Positions 42,663 through 54,158 are shown, counted from the first letter of the stretch. The stretch: DNA of 64,000 nucleotides from Pelagibaculum spongiae (GCF_003097315.1 NZ_QDDL01000016.1:18203-82202); one strand, 5' to 3'. Notes: a model not told the origin generated them from the sequence alone. Program-made: numbers and translations.

Positions 42663-44318
42663 ATGTCAGAGCTTAAGCAGCGAGTACGCAAGTGCTTGGC
42701 TGATATTTGTCAAACCCTTGAACAGGGAAAACCTGCGCCAGAATGGCGCGCCATGGCGACTAACTGTTCAGCGCGTGATCTGTTTCAGCAGCTACTCTAT
42801 CTGACACTTGAGCGGGCAGAGCTCGCTTCTCTTTCTCGTTGCTGGATTCAGGCCTGGACCAGCATGACTCATGTTGCCTTGTTAGAAACCCGAATCTGGG
42901 TGCGTGGTCATGATGACCAAGCATTGGCTGATTGGGATTTTTGTCAGAAACAATTAAGTCATTGGTTACGCCAGGATATGGGCGACCGGGAAATGCTCGG
43001 TTTATTGCTGCGTCAGTTCGCTTTATTGGAATTGGAAATCGGTCATGATTTATCGGAATCGATCCGGGTTTGGCAAAGCCGACATAAAAGTGAAAATTTA
43101 GAAGACTGGCTAGCAGAAAATAATCTGACCGAGCCATTACCTCAGCAAGATTACGATGTTTTTTTATCGGTTGGCGAACGGATTGGTTTTTTAACCCGGG
43201 TTCGAGTGTTGGAGTGGTTAACCAATTTATTACGCAGCCCTTATGTTGCACACCGCGAATCATTAATCCTTTTTTTACTCCATCCTCGCTCAGCAGTTGC
43301 TGAACAAGCGATGCGCTTATTGCAACAACCAACCTGGCAACGACGAATTAGTAGCGTAGGACTGCGGCGTTTAATTAGCATGCGTAATTGGTTGCCGCGT
43401 GGTCGGCGAGTAAGAATTGACGAAATTATTGTTAGTTTACGCCGCTATACACCGATTGATCAGCTTGGCGAATCAAAACTCACTCATTTAATGGCTTCTT
43501 CGCTAGATGCCCGAGGTGGCCAGCTATTAATTATGGTCTGGAAACAAGGTTCAAGTTATCGAACCGGTGGCATGGTCTTAAAGCAGCAGGAAGGAATTAG
43601 CGATATTTGGGTGGGCCCGCCATCAACCAAAGCACAATGTTTGAAAGATATTAAGCGGCTGCAGGAACACTTCTGTATTTTGCCGGTAGACCAGGAATAT
43701 CCAAAATTATTGATCCCTCATTTTTTAGCGATCAGTCGTTTACGGCATCAGAGAATTTCACCGTTATTACTTCAGTGGTTTGAAGTGCTAGGGATTGTTG
43801 GCTGGAATCCATGCTTTTTACCGCAGAAAGAATTGCTCAGCTTGTGGAGAGGTCAATTAACCAGTGTTGCGGAGCAGCAATATCAGCAATGGGAAGCTAA
43901 CGGCCAACGCTGGTTGAAGCGAAAGTTTGCTGCTGACTGGTTGGAAGATGATCCCCAGGGGGCCGAACGAGTTAAGCAAGATTATTCTGGCTATGCCTTA
44001 ATAGCGCCAGAAAAAGAAAAATGGCAAGAGCGGCTGGTGTTAACTGCCTTATGGGCTCGGCATGCAACCGGACGAATGGCACCAGATTTTAAAGAAGCAG
44101 CTTGGCAGGCGCTGTTATTTGAATCCGCAGAACGGCCAGAGCAACTACCGTTAATGAAATCGATTGTTAAGGCGACCCAAGGTTACTGGGAAAATGTAGA
44201 GCAACAAACATTACAAACTGATCAAGAGGCGTTGCTGGAGCAGAATAAAAATAATGCGCCAATGGGGATTAATGAAAAGAAAAGTATTAAGGCGACATTA
44301 ACTGATCAGACTATTTGA
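42663..44318 (+). CDS. Large helical protein of unknown function, 551 aa
   Basis: Not recognised. Cytoplasmic, Trp/Leu/Arg-rich and mostly helical, with no membrane segment or signal. GERIGFLTRVRVLEWLTNLL and SPYVAHRESLILFLLHPRSAVAEQAMRLL (part: LILFLLHPRSAVAEQAM) look like HEAT-type repeats. KQGSSYRTGGMVLKQQEGI is a possible beta segment. GGGAG precedes the ATG. It shares a bidirectional terminator with the convergent gcvT. Confidence 0.6.
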   Translation: MSELKQRVRKCLADICQTLEQGKPAPEWRAMATNCSARDLFQQLLYLTLERAELASLSRCWIQAWTSMTHVALLETRIWVRGHDDQALADWDFCQKQLSHWLRQDMGDREMLGLLLRQFALLELEIGHDLSESIRVWQSRHKSENLEDWLAENNLTEPLPQQDYDVFLSVGERIGFLTRVRVLEWLTNLLRSPYVAHRESLILFLLHPRSAVAEQAMRLLQQPTWQRRISSVGLRRLISMRNWLPRGRRVRIDEIIVSLRRYTPIDQLGESKLTHLMASSLDARGGQLLIMVWKQGSSYRTGGMVLKQQEGISDIWVGPPSTKAQCLKDIKRLQEHFCILPVDQEYPKLLIPHFLAISRLRHQRISPLLLQWFEVLGIVGWNPCFLPQKELLSLWRGQLTSVAEQQYQQWEANGQRWLKRKFAADWLEDDPQGAERVKQDYSGYALIAPEKEKWQERLVLTALWARHATGRMAPDFKEAAWQALLFESAERPEQLPLMKSIVKATQGYWENVEQQTLQTDQEALLEQNKNNAPMGINEKKSIKATLTDQTI

Positions 44319-44381
44319 TGATTTTTTAACAGATTGGTCTGACAGAAAATATTTAAATGGACAGATGAATTAAATAGAAAT

Positions 44382-44417
44382 AAAAAACCCTACCTAATAG
44401 AGGTAGGGTTTTTTTGG
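44382..44417. terminator. Bidirectional terminator
   Basis: AAAACCCTACCT / AGGTAGGGTTTT with 5-bp loop, A run left and T run right, between the 551-aa gene and gcvT. Confidence 0.92.
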
Positions 44418-44542
44418 TCTAACCATGATTAAAAAATCGGTTTGACCTCTTTTTTTATCGTGTGCAAAACTTTTAGTTTGTTACCCGATATATTGACGTC
44501 GACTAGTTATTGAGAGCTGACCGGGTCAATTAAGCGAGCGAA

Positions 44543-45673
44543 TTAACCACGGAAGTAACGCTGCTCGATGAATGGAGCGCGTGCTACTTTAACTGGCAAC
44601 TTCTTACCGCGTACTTCTGCAAACAATTCAGTTTCCAGAGCACTATGTTCAATACCAACATATCCCATTAATACTGGGCAGTTAGTGGTTGGACCGAAGC
44701 TACCTGAAGTGACTACACCGGCTTTTTCGCCAGCAGCAGTAAATAATTCAACACCTTCACGAATTGGTGCACGGCCTTCACCGATTAATCCAACACGCTT
44801 ACGAGTGTGATCTTTTTCAACAATTTGCTTCAGGATGATATCAGCGCCTGGGAAACCACCAGCACGTTCGCCACCAGTACGACGGTTTTTGCTGATAGCC
44901 CATAACAGGCTAGCTTCTACAGGTGTAGTAGTAGTGTTCAAGTCGTGACCGTACAGGCAAAGGCCTGATTCCAGACGTAAAGAATCGCGAGCGCCAAGGC
45001 CAATCGCTTCTACTTCTGGTTGTTCCAGCAACAGACGCGCGAACTTATCGGCTTCTGCATTTGGTACTGAAATTTCATAACCGTCTTCACCGGTGTAACC
45101 GGAACGGCTGATCAAGCAGTCGATGCCTTGAATGGTCATGGCTTGAGTATCCATGAATACCATTTTTGCAGTTTCAGGGGCTAAACGCTCCATTGCTGCT
45201 GCTGTGCCTGGACCTTGGACTGCCATTAATGCGCGGTCATCCAGTAATTCCATTGTAACGTCGTCAGGCAGATTAGCTTTTAAATGAGCGATATCCTGTT
45301 CTTTACATGCAGCGTTAACCACTACATATAAACAATCGCCGTGGTTGCTCACCATCAAGTCGTCCATGATACCGCCTTGCTCATTGGTGAACAGCGCATA
45401 ACGCTGTTTGCCAGCTGGCAAATCGATGATATCAACAGGAACGAGAGCTTCTAACGCTTTAGCGGCATTGGCACCGTGTAAACGAAGTTGACCCATGTGA
45501 GAAACGTCAAAAAGACCAGACTGTTCGCGAGTGTGTAAATGCTCTTTTTTTACGCCTAGTGGATATTGAACTGGCATTGAGAAACCAGCGAAAGGCACCA
45601 TTTTTGCGCCTAATTCCACATGGAGATCGAACAGAGGAGTTTTTAATAGCGTGCTTTCGGATTGTGTGCTCAT
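44543..45673 (-). CDS. gcvT: Glycine cleavage system T protein (aminomethyltransferase)
   Basis: 376 aa. Typical regions: FSMPVQYPLGVKKEHLHTRE, LFDVSHMGQL, SRSGYTGEDGYEIS and the C-terminal domain beginning after ISKNRRTGG. It moves the methylene group from aminomethyl-GcvH to tetrahydrofolate. Start MSTQSEST at 45673 is preferred; an upstream ATG at 45694 is close. Unlike most operons, gcvT is not with gcvH and gcvP but follows the AGCS symporter on the opposite strand (89-bp gap). Confidence 0.95.
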   Translation of the reverse strand: MSTQSESTLLKTPLFDLHVELGAKMVPFAGFSMPVQYPLGVKKEHLHTREQSGLFDVSHMGQLRLHGANAAKALEALVPVDIIDLPAGKQRYALFTNEQGGIMDDLMVSNHGDCLYVVVNAACKEQDIAHLKANLPDDVTMELLDDRALMAVQGPGTAAAMERLAPETAKMVFMDTQAMTIQGIDCLISRSGYTGEDGYEISVPNAEADKFARLLLEQPEVEAIGLGARDSLRLESGLCLYGHDLNTTTTPVEASLLWAISKNRRTGGERAGGFPGADIILKQIVEKDHTRKRVGLIGEGRAPIREGVELFTAAGEKAGVVTSGSFGPTTNCPVLMGYVGIEHSALETELFAEVRGKKLPVKVARAPFIEQRYFRG

Positions 45674-45762
45674 GATGTTTAGATTTTCCTTCATTAATCT
45701 GACAAAGGTCAAAAGTGCCGCCCTTACTAATTAGTTGTGCGTAAGGGCGACACATTTATCAA

Positions 45763-47139
45763 TTAACCTTTAGAAGCGGATGCTTCTTTTGCATTTTTTT
45801 CAAAATACTCTTTTGTCAACTTAAATACCACCGGGCTAAGCATTGCGAGTGCAATTAAGTTTGGTAAGGCCATTGCTGCATTTAACGTATCTGCGACCAA
45901 CCAAATGAATTCAAGGCTTACTACAGCGCCTAGTGGCACGGCAATAATCCATGCTGCACGGTAGAAAGGAACTGATTTAGTACCTGCCAGATAAATCATG
46001 CAACGCTCACCGTAGAATGACCAACCGAGAATAGTGGTAAAAGCAAAAATACTGAGAGAAATAGCAATTAAGTAATTACCAACACCAGGCAAGGCTTGTG
46101 CAAATGCCATAGAAGTTAATGCTGCACCTGATTCACCAGAAGTCCATGCACCGGAAGTAATAATTACCAGACCAGTGATAGAACAAATAATGATGGTATC
46201 GATAAATGTACCGAGCATTGCAATCAAACCCTGACGAACTGGTTCTTTTGTTTGTGCTGATGCGTGTGCAATTGGAGCAGAACCTAAGCCTGCTTCGTTA
46301 GAGAATACGCCACGAGCTACACCGAAACGAATTGCTGCCCATACTGCTGCACCGGCAAAACCGCCTTCTGCTGCTGCTGGAGAGAATGCGTGGGTGAATA
46401 CCAAGCTAAGGGCTGTAGGTATTTCTGATGCATTAATAAATAATACAATTAGACCAGCAATTAAATAAGCAATCGCCATTACAGGTACCAAAGAACCTGC
46501 CACTGCACCAATACGTTTAACACCACCAATAAGAACAGCAGCGGTTAATACCATTAATGCCAAGCCTGTACCCCAGGTTGGAATAGCAAAGTTAGCCTGC
46601 AATACGTCAGCGATAGAGTTTGACTGTACGGTATTACCAATACCAAAAGCAGCGATAGCACCAAAAATGGCAAATAAAGTACCTAACCAAGCCCAATTTT
46701 TACCCAGACCATTTTTGATGTAGTACATAGGGCCACCAATGTGGTTGCCGTTTGCGTCTACTTCACGGTATTTAACAGCCAGAACGGCTTCAGAGAATTT
46801 GGTAGCCATACCGACTAATGCGGTACACCACATCCAGAACAAAGCACCTGGACCACCGAGGAATACTGCAGTTGCAACACCTGCGATATTACCGGTACCT
46901 ACTGTTGCTGCTAATGCAGTCATCAGTGCCTGGAAAGGAGGGAGCTCACCGTCGTTTGCTTCACCTTCTTTTGCTTTACGACCGCTGAGTAGTAATTTAA
47001 AACCCGTACCCAGTTTCAGGATGGGCATCAGTTTTAAACCTATTTGAAGGAATAAACCAACACCAAGGATCATCACCAGCATTAATGGACCCCAAACAAT
47101 GCTGTTAATTTGTCCGAAGATTTGACTAAGTGTTTCCAT
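45763..47139 (-). CDS. Sodium:alanine/glycine symporter (AGCS family)
   Basis: 458 aa with about ten membrane helices. AGCS signatures: GGPGALFWMWCTALVGMATKFSE (short: GALFWMWCTALVGM), GGPMYYIKNGLG, and GVFSNEAGLGSAPIAHA. It imports alanine or glycine with sodium. The start METLSQIFGQ at 47139 has GAGG 10 bp upstream. Upstream of gcvT on the same strand, so it likely supplies glycine to the cleavage system. No glycine riboswitch was found in its leader. Confidence 0.92.
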   Translation of the reverse strand: METLSQIFGQINSIVWGPLMLVMILGVGLFLQIGLKLMPILKLGTGFKLLLSGRKAKEGEANDGELPPFQALMTALAATVGTGNIAGVATAVFLGGPGALFWMWCTALVGMATKFSEAVLAVKYREVDANGNHIGGPMYYIKNGLGKNWAWLGTLFAIFGAIAAFGIGNTVQSNSIADVLQANFAIPTWGTGLALMVLTAAVLIGGVKRIGAVAGSLVPVMAIAYLIAGLIVLFINASEIPTALSLVFTHAFSPAAAEGGFAGAAVWAAIRFGVARGVFSNEAGLGSAPIAHASAQTKEPVRQGLIAMLGTFIDTIIICSITGLVIITSGAWTSGESGAALTSMAFAQALPGVGNYLIAISLSIFAFTTILGWSFYGERCMIYLAGTKSVPFYRAAWIIAVPLGAVVSLEFIWLVADTLNAAMALPNLIALAMLSPVVFKLTKEYFEKNAKEASASKG

Positions 47140-47745
47140 ATATAAAGCGACCTCATTCTGCTTTGTTATGTAAGAGGCAGCTCCAGATTTTGTGCGCACA
47201 AGACCCTGTTTAAATTAGTAAGTTATAAGGGAACTTTGTGACTCTGGGGCTGACAAGAGACAGAAAACCTACAAAAAACAATTGATTGATTATTTTGATA
47301 ATAAGCTTCAAAGAAGCTGAATCGAACTTACATTATTGAACATGACTTTTCAATTCTGATATCTGGAGTAAAATATCGCAAAAACCGTTAATCCAGAATT
47401 AATGGTAAGACCAAAGTAGTAAAAAAAAGATCTATTCTTGATAAGTTTAACTTATCAAGATTCTAACCATATGTTTTCAGTGGTTATTGTTTTAATAGGA
47501 TAAACTTAATTAACATGAACTCTGATCAGTAAAACTGTTGGTCAAACCAATAGCTGCCGTTTATCAGCGTGCTGTAGCTTTTTAAAAAAAATACTAAGTT
47601 GAACTAATGGGACGCCGTTGTTAGCTTGTTAAGGATAAGCTGCTGCTTGATAGTTTTTTTGATGGCTGATTTTTTCAGGCAGACTCATATAACTATCTAG
47701 AATTTTCTTAGAATGGAAATTTTGGAATAGATCGAGGTTAGATAG
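47140..47745. other. Divergent regulatory region between AGCS-gcvT and sdaA-glyA-gcvHP
   Basis: About 600 bp of AT-rich DNA without genes. A perfect 11-bp-arm palindrome CTTGATAAGTT-T-AACTTATCAAG at 47437-47459 is the main feature; on the minus strand it is followed 8 bp later by eight T. It may be an operator coordinating the two divergent glycine units, or a terminator. Confidence 0.55.
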
Positions 47746-49125
47746 ATGGCTCTAAGCATTTTCGACCTATTTAAGGTTGGGATCGGTCCCTCAAGTTCTC
47801 ATACCGTAGGTCCTATGGTCGCGGGGAATCGTTTTCTTGCTGAGTTGGAAGAGCGCCAACTGTTTGAAAAGATTGCTTCTGTCAGGATTGACCTCTACGG
47901 CTCGCTAGCAATGACCGGTGAAGGCCACGCAACTGATGTTGCAATTATGATTGGTCTTGGTGGTGAAGCACCAGATAGTGTCGATCCAGATTCGGTATTA
48001 CCAACTATTGAAAATATCCGTAAAAAGAAAAAAATCGTCCTTGCCGGAAAATATTCAATAGATTTTATCGAAAAAGAACATTTGATTTTCAATTTCGGGC
48101 ACTCACTTCCAAAACACCCTAACGGTATGAAAATACAAGTATCCGATGATGCTGGTATTGTTTTATACCAGAATATTTATTACTCGGTGGGCGGTGGTTT
48201 TGTATTAAGTGATGCAGAAATTGATCAAAAGGGTAGCGATACATCAGGTGTTAAAATACCCTACCCGTTTGAAAATGCCAAAGAACTGATTGAATTGGCA
48301 GACAAAAATGGTTTGACCATTTCTGAGATGGTTTTAGAAAATGAAAAAATCATTTCTGGCCAAGAAAAACTCGAAAAAGGGTTAGACCAGCTTTGGGCGG
48401 TAATGGATGGTTGTATTCGCCGTGGTTGTGAACAAACCGGAATATTGCCTGGTGGATTAAATATTCGCCGCCGTGCAAATAAATTAAAAAATGATTTAAT
48501 CAGCAAACCTGAAGCTGCATTTAAAGACAGTTTGGGTGTTATGGATTGGGTCAATTTGTTTGCCATTGCAGTAAATGAAGAAAATGCAGCAGGTGGCCGT
48601 GTGGTTACCGCACCAACGAATGGTGCTGCTGGTGTTATTCCTGCAGTTTTGGCTTATTACGATCGTTTTGTTCACGGTAGTACAAAAGAAGGTATTCGTA
48701 CCTTTTTAACTACTTCAGCGGCGATTGGCATGTTGTACAAAAAGAACGCATCGATTTCTGCAGCAGAAGTTGGCTGCCAAGGTGAAATTGGTGTGGCGTG
48801 TTCTATGGCCGCTGGTGCATTATGCGCCGTCATGGGCGGTACCAACCAGCAAATAGAAAATGCTGCTGAAATTGGTATGGAACATAATCTTGGTCTGACC
48901 TGTGACCCAATTGGTGGTTTAGTACAAGTACCTTGTATTGAGCGAAATACCATGGGGGCAGTAAAGGCAATTAATGCAGCGCGCCTGGCAATGCAAGGCG
49001 ATGGCGAGCATCACGTACCTTTAGATAGCGTGATTGAAACCATGCGCCAGACTGGCGTCGATATGCAAGAGAAGTACAAAGAAACCTCTACTGGTGGTTT
49101 GGCTGTGAATGTGGTGGCTTGTTAA
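47746..49125 (+). CDS. sdaA: L-serine ammonia-lyase (iron-sulfur type)
   Basis: 459 aa single-chain enzyme. The beta domain starts with SIFDLFKVGIGPSSSHTVGP and the alpha domain holds GRVVTAPTNGAAGVIPAV and the cluster-binding cysteines (GCQGEIGVACSMAAGAL, LTCDPIGGLVQVPCIERN). It deaminates serine to pyruvate with an oxygen-sensitive [4Fe-4S] cluster. It opens the sdaA-glyA-gcvH-gcvP run and would drain serine formed by GlyA from glycine. Confidence 0.95.
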   Translation: MALSIFDLFKVGIGPSSSHTVGPMVAGNRFLAELEERQLFEKIASVRIDLYGSLAMTGEGHATDVAIMIGLGGEAPDSVDPDSVLPTIENIRKKKKIVLAGKYSIDFIEKEHLIFNFGHSLPKHPNGMKIQVSDDAGIVLYQNIYYSVGGGFVLSDAEIDQKGSDTSGVKIPYPFENAKELIELADKNGLTISEMVLENEKIISGQEKLEKGLDQLWAVMDGCIRRGCEQTGILPGGLNIRRRANKLKNDLISKPEAAFKDSLGVMDWVNLFAIAVNEENAAGGRVVTAPTNGAAGVIPAVLAYYDRFVHGSTKEGIRTFLTTSAAIGMLYKKNASISAAEVGCQGEIGVACSMAAGALCAVMGGTNQQIENAAEIGMEHNLGLTCDPIGGLVQVPCIERNTMGAVKAINAARLAMQGDGEHHVPLDSVIETMRQTGVDMQEKYKETSTGGLAVNVVAC

Positions 49126-49248
49126 CCTAGGCGCCAAATTACCCAATACTTTTTTAAAAACAAAGGTAGGTTGTTGCCATAAGCGATAGCCTGCTTAGCC
49201 AAAGCCGAAAAGCTTTGTTGCACACAACTAGCAAAAACGGATGTAATC

Positions 49249-50544
49249 ATGAGCAAGAACTACCCGAACGCCAACAGGGCGCGCTTTTTCTCAGAAGATC
49301 TCAAAGCAATTGATGCAGATATCTTCGCTGCGATCGGGCTGGAAGCCGACCGCCAGGAAACCCAGATCGAGCTGATTGCTTCGGAAAACATTGTTTCCAA
49401 GGCAGTAATGGAAGCGCAGGGTTCACTGCTGACTAACAAGTATGCGGAAGGCTATCCAGGACGTCGTTACTACGGCGGCTGTGAGCATGTTGATATCGTT
49501 GAATCTTTAGCGATTGAACGTGCAAAACAATTATTTGATTGTGGTTTTGTTAACGTTCAGCCTCACTCAGGCGCTCAAGCAAACGGCGCAGTTAAGTTGG
49601 CGTTATTGCAGCCAGGCGACACCATTTTAGGTATGTCTCTGGATGCGGGTGGACACCTGACTCACGGTGCACGTCCTGCATTATCTGGTAAGTGGTTCAA
49701 CGCAGTTCAATACGGCGTTGCAGAATCTGATCTGCGCATGGACTACGACGAGATTGAAAGAATTGCAGTTGAATGCGAACCAAAAATGATCATCGCTGGT
49801 GGTTCTGCCATTCCTCGCGAAATCGATTTCCCTCGCTTCCGTCAGATCGCTGATAAAGTTGGCGCAATCCTGATGGTCGATATGGCTCACATTGCTGGTC
49901 TGGTCGCTACTGGCGAACACCCAAGCCCAATGCCATACGCTGATGTTGTAACGACTACTACCCACAAGACACTTCGTGGTCCTCGTGGCGGTATGATCCT
50001 TACCAACAACGAAGCGATTGCTAAGAAGATCAACTCTGCAGTATTCCCTGGTCTGCAAGGTGGTCCTTTAGAGCACGTAATCGCAGCTAAAGCCGTAGCA
50101 TTCGGTGAAGCGCTGCAGCCAGAATTCAAAGGTTATATCCAAGCAGTTAAGGCAAACGCTGTTGCGTTGGCTGAAGTGATGATCGAGCGCGGTTGCGATA
50201 TCGTAACTGGTGGTACCGATACTCACCTGATGCTGGTTGACCTGCGTCCTAAGGGACTGAAAGGTAATGTGACTGAAGTTGCTCTAGAGCGCGCAGGCAT
50301 TACTTGTAACAAAAACGGCATCCCATTTGATTCTGAAAAGCCAATGATCACTTCCGGTATTCGTCTGGGCACTCCAGCGGGCACTAGCCGTGGCTTCGGT
50401 GTTGAAGAATTCCGTCTGATTGGTAATTTGATCAACGACGTTTTGGATGCATTGGTAGCGTCGCCAGAAGGTAATGCTGCTGTAGAAGCTGAAGTTAAAG
50501 CGAAAGTTGAAGCACTGTGTGCTCGCTTCCCGCTGTATTCATAA
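49249..50544 (+). CDS. glyA: Serine hydroxymethyltransferase
   Basis: 431 aa, slightly longer than the usual 417 at the N-terminus ([14 protein letters not shown]). PLP-binding lysine in [14 protein letters not shown]; also [12 protein letters not shown] and [17 protein letters not shown]. It interconverts serine and glycine with tetrahydrofolate. Position inside the gcv cluster suggests a copy devoted to glycine catabolism; another glyA may exist elsewhere. The next gene, gcvH, starts 33 bp after its stop. Confidence 0.96.
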   Translation: MSKNYPNANRARFFSEDLKAIDADIFAAIGLEADRQETQIELIASENIVSKAVMEAQGSLLTNKYAEGYPGRRYYGGCEHVDIVESLAIERAKQLFDCGFVNVQPHSGAQANGAVKLALLQPGDTILGMSLDAGGHLTHGARPALSGKWFNAVQYGVAESDLRMDYDEIERIAVECEPKMIIAGGSAIPREIDFPRFRQIADKVGAILMVDMAHIAGLVATGEHPSPMPYADVVTTTTHKTLRGPRGGMILTNNEAIAKKINSAVFPGLQGGPLEHVIAAKAVAFGEALQPEFKGYIQAVKANAVALAEVMIERGCDIVTGGTDTHLMLVDLRPKGLKGNVTEVALERAGITCNKNGIPFDSEKPMITSGIRLGTPAGTSRGFGVEEFRLIGNLINDVLDALVASPEGNAAVEAEVKAKVEALCARFPLYS

Positions 50545-50577
50545 TATCCGTACCGGTGATTTAAGAGGTTTTTCGAA

Positions 50578-50964
50578 ATGAGCAATATTCCATCTGAACT
50601 GAAGTTCGCTAGCTCCCATGAGTGGGTAAAAGACAACGGTGACGGAACTGTAACTGTTGGCATTAGTGAGCACGCTCAGGAATTATTGGGTGACGTAGTA
50701 TTCGTTGAACTGCCAGAAGTGGGTTCAGAAACTACTGCTGGTGAAGGTTTTGCATTGGTTGAGTCTGTAAAGGCTGCATCTGACGTTTACGCACCAGTAA
50801 GCGGTGAAGTTGTTGAAGCTAACGAAGCTTTAGATGACGAGCCTGAGCTAGTAAACACCGATAGCTTCGGTGGTGCATGGATTGCAAAAATCAAATTGTC
50901 TGACGCTTCTGAGCTGGACAATCTGATGAATGCTGAAGTTTACGCAGAATCTATCGCGGAATAA
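50578..50964 (+). CDS. gcvH: Glycine cleavage system H protein
   Basis: 128 aa lipoyl carrier. The lipoylated lysine is K65 in [15 protein letters not shown]. Start [16 protein letters not shown] is standard; AAGAGG lies upstream. It shuttles the aminomethyl group between GcvP, GcvT and the L protein. Confidence 0.97.
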   Translation: MSNIPSELKFASSHEWVKDNGDGTVTVGISEHAQELLGDVVFVELPEVGSETTAGEGFALVESVKAASDVYAPVSGEVVEANEALDDEPELVNTDSFGGAWIAKIKLSDASELDNLMNAEVYAESIAE

Positions 50965-50989
50965 TTTCCCAATAGAAAAAGCGTAATCA

Positions 50990-51034
50990 GGGCAGGCCAA
51001 GCGAATGCTGTTGCTCGTTTACCTGCCCTTTTTT
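50990..51034 (+). terminator. Terminator after gcvH
   Basis: GGGCAGG / CCTGCCC stem enclosing a smaller GCGA/TCG-type helix, followed by six T. It separates gcvH from gcvP, so gcvP needs read-through or its own promoter in the 200 bp that follow. Confidence 0.85.
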
Positions 51035-51269
51035 ATCGGCGCTTTGCCTGCACATTGCTTAGCAAGTTTCGATGTTCGACCTAATTTGAGTTTCAGAAGC
51101 CAAAGTTGCACACAGGTTAGATTTGACTTTGTCAGATCAACCAAAGGTTTCTGTCGTCAGGGTTTTACCTAGAGCTAACTGCAATTTAGCGGAAATTTTT
51201 TTTGGCATTTCATAGAGATGTCGTGATAATCCGCCCGCGTTGCTCATCTGCCGGATACAGGTTGTAGAA

Positions 51270-54158
51270 ATGACCACATCAAATAGCACACTAGATCAGC
51301 TGTCTTCCAGTGACGAATTCATCGGCCGCCATATTGGCCCTGATGCCACCGAACAAAAAGCCATGCTGGCTGAATTAGGTGTTGAATCTCTGGATCAGTT
51401 AGTAGAAACCACTTTGCCTGAGAGCATCCGTTTGGGTCGCGACCTGAATATGGAAGACGCTGTCAGCGAAGTCGATGCACTGGCTTATCTGAAAAAGCTC
51501 GAAGAAAAGAACACAGTAAACCGTAGCTACATTGGTATGGGCTATCACGGCACACATGTTCCTCACGTTATTTTACGTAACGTATTTGAAAATCCAGGTT
51601 GGTACACAGCTTACACTCCATATCAGCCAGAGATTTCTCAAGGCCGTTTGGAAGGCTTGTTGAACTTCCAACAAATGGTAATGGATTTGAGCGGCATGGA
51701 TCTGGCTAACGCCTCCTTGCTGGACGAAGCGACTGCAGCTGCCGAAGCAATGGCGTTGTGTAAGCGTTCTAACAAGCTCAAGAGTAATAAATTCTTCGTT
51801 GCTGACGATGTACATCCTCAGACGTTGGACGTAATCAAAACCCGTGCTGAATATTTTGGCTGGGAAGTGATTGTTGGCAATCCTGCAACGGATCTGGCTA
51901 ACCACGAAGTATTTGGTGTTCAGCTGCAATACCCAGGCACTTACGGTGACGTAGCTGACCTGAAATCGTTAGTTGATGCTGCTAAAGCACAAAAAGCGAT
52001 GGTATCGGTTGCTGCTGATCCACTGGCATTGATTCTGTTGAAGTCACCTGGTGAATTGGGCGCTGACGTTGTTGTCGGTAATACCCAGCGCTTTGGCGTT
52101 CCAATGGGATTCGGCGGTCCTCACGCTGCATATATGGCATCAAGCGAGAAGCTGAAGCGTTCAGTTCCTGGCCGCATCATTGGTGTTTCTGTCGACAGCA
52201 ATGGCAATCCAGCCCTGCGTTTGGCAATGCAAACCCGTGAGCAGCACATCCGTCGTGACAAAGCGACTTCAAACATTTGTACTGCGCAGGCACTGTTAGC
52301 CAACATGGCTGGTTTCTACGCGGTTTATCACGGACCACAAGGCCTGAAGCGCATCGCAGAAAAAGTACTGCGTTTGACTTCTATCTTGGCTAAAGGTCTG
52401 GAGTTGGGTGGCGTTAAGCGTTCCAACGCAACTTTCTTCGATTGCGTGACAGTAGAAGGTATCGACCAAGCTGCAGTTAATGCACGCGCACTGGCTAAAG
52501 GTTGCAACCTGCGCCTGATCGCTGACGGTCGTATCAGTATCAACCTGGACGAAACTTCTGAGCTGTCTGATGTTGCAGATTTGCTGGAAATCGTTTTAGG
52601 CGCTGATCACGGTGTTGAAGTAGCTTCTCTGGAAGCTCAGGTTAATGGTAACAGCGGCTTCGCTGCAGAATTACGTCGTGATGACAATATTCTGAGCCAT
52701 CCAATCTTCAACACGCACCACAGCGAATCAGAAATGATGCGCTACCTGAAGAAGCTAGAAAACAAAGATTACTCTCTGGTTCACGGCATGATTCCTCTGG
52801 GATCTTGTACCATGAAGCTGAACGCAGCAGCCGAGATGATGCCTGTTACTTGGAACGGCTTCTCTAACATGCACCCGTTCGCACCTCGCGATCAGGCTGA
52901 AGGTTACATGGAAATGATCCGTGAACTGGAAGCTGGTTTAGCAGAGATTACTGGCTACGATGCGGTTTGCATGCAGCCTAACTCTGGCGCACAGGGTGAA
53001 TACGCTGGTTTATTAGCAATCCGTAAGTATCAGGAAGCTAATGGCGAAGGTCACAGAACGATTTGTTTGATCCCTTCTTCAGCACACGGTACTAACCCAG
53101 CTTCAGCCGCCATGATGGGCATGAAGGTTGTGGTTGTTAAGTGTGACGAAAGCGGAAACATCGATGTTGCTGACCTGTATGAAAAAGCAGAGCAGCACAA
53201 AGAAAATCTGTCTTGCCTGATCATCACTTATCCTTCGACTCACGGTGTATACGAAGAATCAGTTGTTGATATCTGTGCCAAGATCCACGAGTACGGCGGA
53301 CAGGTTTACCTGGACGGCGCGAACATGAACGCACAGGTTGGCTTGACTACGCCTGGCTTCATCGGTTCTGACGTATCTCACCTGAACCTGCACAAGACCT
53401 TCGCAATTCCTCACGGTGGCGGCGGACCAGGCATGGGCCCTATCGGTGTTAAAAAGCACTTAGCTCCTTTCGTTGCTGGCCACGCAGTTAGCAAGCCTGA
53501 GTGGGCAACTGAAGGTAATGGCGCAGTAGCAGCAGCACCTTATGGTTCAGCTTCTATCCTGCTGATTACCTGGATGTACGTGAAGATGCTGGGCAAGGTT
53601 GGCCTGAAGAAGTCTACTGAAGTAGCCGTTCTGAACGCTAACTACTTGGCAAGCAAACTGGCACCTCATTACGAAGTGCTGTATCGCGGTCGTAACGGTC
53701 GTGTTGCTCACGAGTGCATCATCGACATCCGTCCTTTGAAAGAAGCAACTGGCGTATCTGAAGAAGATATCGCTAAGCGTCTGATGGACTACGGTTTCCA
53801 CGCACCAACCATGTCTTTCCCGGTTGCTGGAACTTTGATGATCGAGCCTACTGAGTCTGAGCCTAAGGCTGAGCTAGATCGCTTTATCGAAGCAATGGTT
53901 AAGATCCGCGGTGAAATTGATCAGGTAGTTGCTGGTGAATGGCCTGCTGATAACAACCCACTGTGCAAAGCACCGCACACCATGGTTGATATCACGGGTG
54001 AATGGAATCGTCCATACAGCCGTGAAGTTGCAGTATTCCCTACTGCAGCAACTCGCGACTCTAAGTACTGGCCAACGGCTAACCGTGTAGATAACACTTA
54101 CGGTGACCGTCACTTCATCTGCTCATGCCCGAGCATTGAAGAGTACATGGAAGACTAA
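51270..54158 (+). CDS. gcvP: Glycine dehydrogenase (decarboxylating), P protein
   Basis: 962 aa, fused full-length form. N-terminal half [17 protein letters not shown] and [19 protein letters not shown]-terminal half with the PLP lysine in [17 protein letters not shown]. It decarboxylates glycine and loads the aminomethyl group on GcvH. Start at 51270 (MTTSNSTL) is preferred over 51240. Codon use looks more optimised here (as in glyA and gcvH) than in neighbouring genes, suggesting high expression. Confidence 0.96.
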   Translation: MTTSNSTLDQLSSSDEFIGRHIGPDATEQKAMLAELGVESLDQLVETTLPESIRLGRDLNMEDAVSEVDALAYLKKLEEKNTVNRSYIGMGYHGTHVPHVILRNVFENPGWYTAYTPYQPEISQGRLEGLLNFQQMVMDLSGMDLANASLLDEATAAAEAMALCKRSNKLKSNKFFVADDVHPQTLDVIKTRAEYFGWEVIVGNPATDLANHEVFGVQLQYPGTYGDVADLKSLVDAAKAQKAMVSVAADPLALILLKSPGELGADVVVGNTQRFGVPMGFGGPHAAYMASSEKLKRSVPGRIIGVSVDSNGNPALRLAMQTREQHIRRDKATSNICTAQALLANMAGFYAVYHGPQGLKRIAEKVLRLTSILAKGLELGGVKRSNATFFDCVTVEGIDQAAVNARALAKGCNLRLIADGRISINLDETSELSDVADLLEIVLGADHGVEVASLEAQVNGNSGFAAELRRDDNILSHPIFNTHHSESEMMRYLKKLENKDYSLVHGMIPLGSCTMKLNAAAEMMPVTWNGFSNMHPFAPRDQAEGYMEMIRELEAGLAEITGYDAVCMQPNSGAQGEYAGLLAIRKYQEANGEGHRTICLIPSSAHGTNPASAAMMGMKVVVVKCDESGNIDVADLYEKAEQHKENLSCLIITYPSTHGVYEESVVDICAKIHEYGGQVYLDGANMNAQVGLTTPGFIGSDVSHLNLHKTFAIPHGGGGPGMGPIGVKKHLAPFVAGHAVSKPEWATEGNGAVAAAPYGSASILLITWMYVKMLGKVGLKKSTEVAVLNANYLASKLAPHYEVLYRGRNGRVAHECIIDIRPLKEATGVSEEDIAKRLMDYGFHAPTMSFPVAGTLMIEPTESEPKAELDRFIEAMVKIRGEIDQVVAGEWPADNNPLCKAPHTMVDITGEWNRPYSREVAVFPTAATRDSKYWPTANRVDNTYGDRHFICSCPSIEEYMED

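Noticed and set aside
47140..47745. Glycine riboswitch upstream of the AGCS symporter or sdaA
   Set aside because: Position is classic, but neither strand shows the paired aptamer cores expected for the class. A covariance search would settle it.
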